Assembly: GCA_019459285.1 (NCBI GenBank)
Contig: JAIBEL010000035.1
Span: 1-42,749 of the forward strand
DNA length: 42,749 bases
DNA from: Rhizobium sp.
Lineage (GTDB): Bacteria > Pseudomonadota > Gammaproteobacteria > Burkholderiales > Thiobacillaceae
Direction: 5' to 3'
Numbering within the stretch: position 1 is the first letter of the stretch; every line of letters starts with the position of its first letter. A program made the position numbers and the translations under genes. Below, one piece after another: positions 42,437-42,749 of the stretch. The notes under the pieces were generated by a model that was given only the letters and a program-made list of their open reading frames with translations, had not been told where the DNA came from and ran no database searches.

Positions 42437-42467
42437 ATTTTACTTGATGACCACAGCCGATCCTCAA
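42437..42467 (-). promoter_or_regulatory. Possible suhB promoter
   Basis: On the minus strand TAAAAT (42442-42437) is a good -10, with TTGAGG (42467-42462) 19 bases upstream, a longer spacer than ideal. The predicted start near 42430 leaves a leader of about 29 bases. The -35 lies inside the start of trmJ. Confidence 0.35.
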
Positions 42468-42635
42468 CTTCTTGCCAATATTCGTATCGTGCTGACGCGC
42501 ACCAGCCATCCCGGCAATATCGGTGCGGCGGCCCGGGCGATGAAGACGATGGGTTTGTCCCGGCTGGTGCTGGTCGATCCTGCCGTTTTCCCCAATAGCC
42601 AGGCCGACGCCATGGCGTCGGGCGCGGCCGAGCGG
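42447..42635 (+). CDS. trmJ: tRNA (cytidine/uridine-2'-O)-methyltransferase TrmJ, N-terminal fragment
   Basis: About 62 residues are readable, starting [20 protein letters not shown] and then [40 protein letters not shown]. This is the SPOUT (TrmH) fold N terminus, with the N-x-G-A-x-x-R-A motif; TrmJ methylates position 32 of tRNAs. Its position divergent from suhB supports TrmJ over other TrmH-family members. The frame becomes meaningless after about 42630, where the sequence turns into G/C homopolymer. The ATG at 42447 has no strong ribosome-binding site. Confidence 0.85.
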
Positions 42636-42749
42636 GGGGCGGGGGGGTGGGGTTTGGGCCCCCGGGCCGGGGGGGGCGGCGGCGCCCCGCGCGCCCGCGG
42701 GGGGTGGGGCGGGCGGGGCGGCCTCCGGGGCGGGGGGGTGGCCCCCCCC
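42636..42749. other. G/C homopolymer-rich contig end, probably artefact
   Basis: The expected trmJ continuation (after SGAA) is replaced by runs of G with a few C, ending in C. It mirrors the left end and should not be translated. Confidence 0.8.

Noticed and set aside
42431..42446. TATTTT as a plus-strand -10 for trmJ
   Set aside because: It is only five bases from the ATG, which would require a leaderless mRNA; the same bases make a better minus-strand -10 for suhB.

Overview
The window is a 42.7 kb piece of a GC-rich (about 60-65 % by eye) proteobacterial chromosome made almost entirely of densely packed housekeeping genes. Protein types and gene order point to a betaproteobacterium: fur divergent from bamE, then dapB; carAB-greA; yhbY divergent from rlmE-ftsH-folP-glmM; tpiA-secG-tRNA-Leu-nuoA-N followed by a DUF2818 gene; suhB-mutS opposite trmJ. 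My best guess is a relative of Thiobacillus / Thiobacillaceae, but that is recall of gene order and not a search. I see no phage, transposon, CRISPR array or defence locus. Bases 1-115 and about 42636-42749 are homopolymer-rich C/G strings that look like damaged contig ends; they truncate a cation-efflux gene on the left and trmJ on the right.

Layout. 112-411 (-): start of a CDF metal transporter. 578-4321 (+): nitroreductase, a CNP1-like exported protein, then proB, a histidine phosphatase and btuF joined by overlapping stop/start codons. 4309-4758 (-): fur, convergent with btuF and divergent from bamE. 4838-6997 (+): bamE with an unusual extra C-terminal domain, dapB, grxC. 7035-12455 (+): a strong promoter and a hairpin leader, then carA, carB, greA and a DUF4149 membrane protein. 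12473-12769 (-): yhbY. 12811-17675 (+): rlmE, ftsH, folP, glmM. 17685-21539 (+): a Pho box and pstSCAB without phoU. 21622-22859 (+): tpiA, secG, tRNA-Leu(GAG). 22899-37274 (+): an AT-rich promoter region and the complete 14-gene nuoA-N operon for respiratory complex I. 37345-37874 (+): DUF2818 protein and a small S4 RNA-binding protein. 37904-42401 (-): a methyltransferase, and a suhB-mutS-small-protein operon. 42447 onward (+): trmJ, truncated.

Functionally the window covers proline, lysine/peptidoglycan (dapB, glmM), folate, pyrimidine/arginine (carAB) and B12-salvage steps; high-affinity phosphate uptake; iron regulation; outer-membrane assembly and Sec export; rRNA, tRNA and ribosome maturation; mismatch repair; and NADH oxidation. 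Translational coupling is common (ATGA, GTGA and TGATG overlaps), and GTG/TTG starts are frequent (cobC-like, btuF, fur, dapB, carA, greA, ftsH, pstC, nuoA, nuoK, DUF2818 gene, the mutS-coupled gene). No gene-free stretch over 300 bases exists; the longest gap between protein genes (22749-23020) holds tRNA-Leu and the nuo promoter region. The least ordinary items are the carA leader hairpin, the terminator abutting the folP start codon, the BamE fusion, the small gene coupled to mutS, and a methyltransferase of visibly different base composition.
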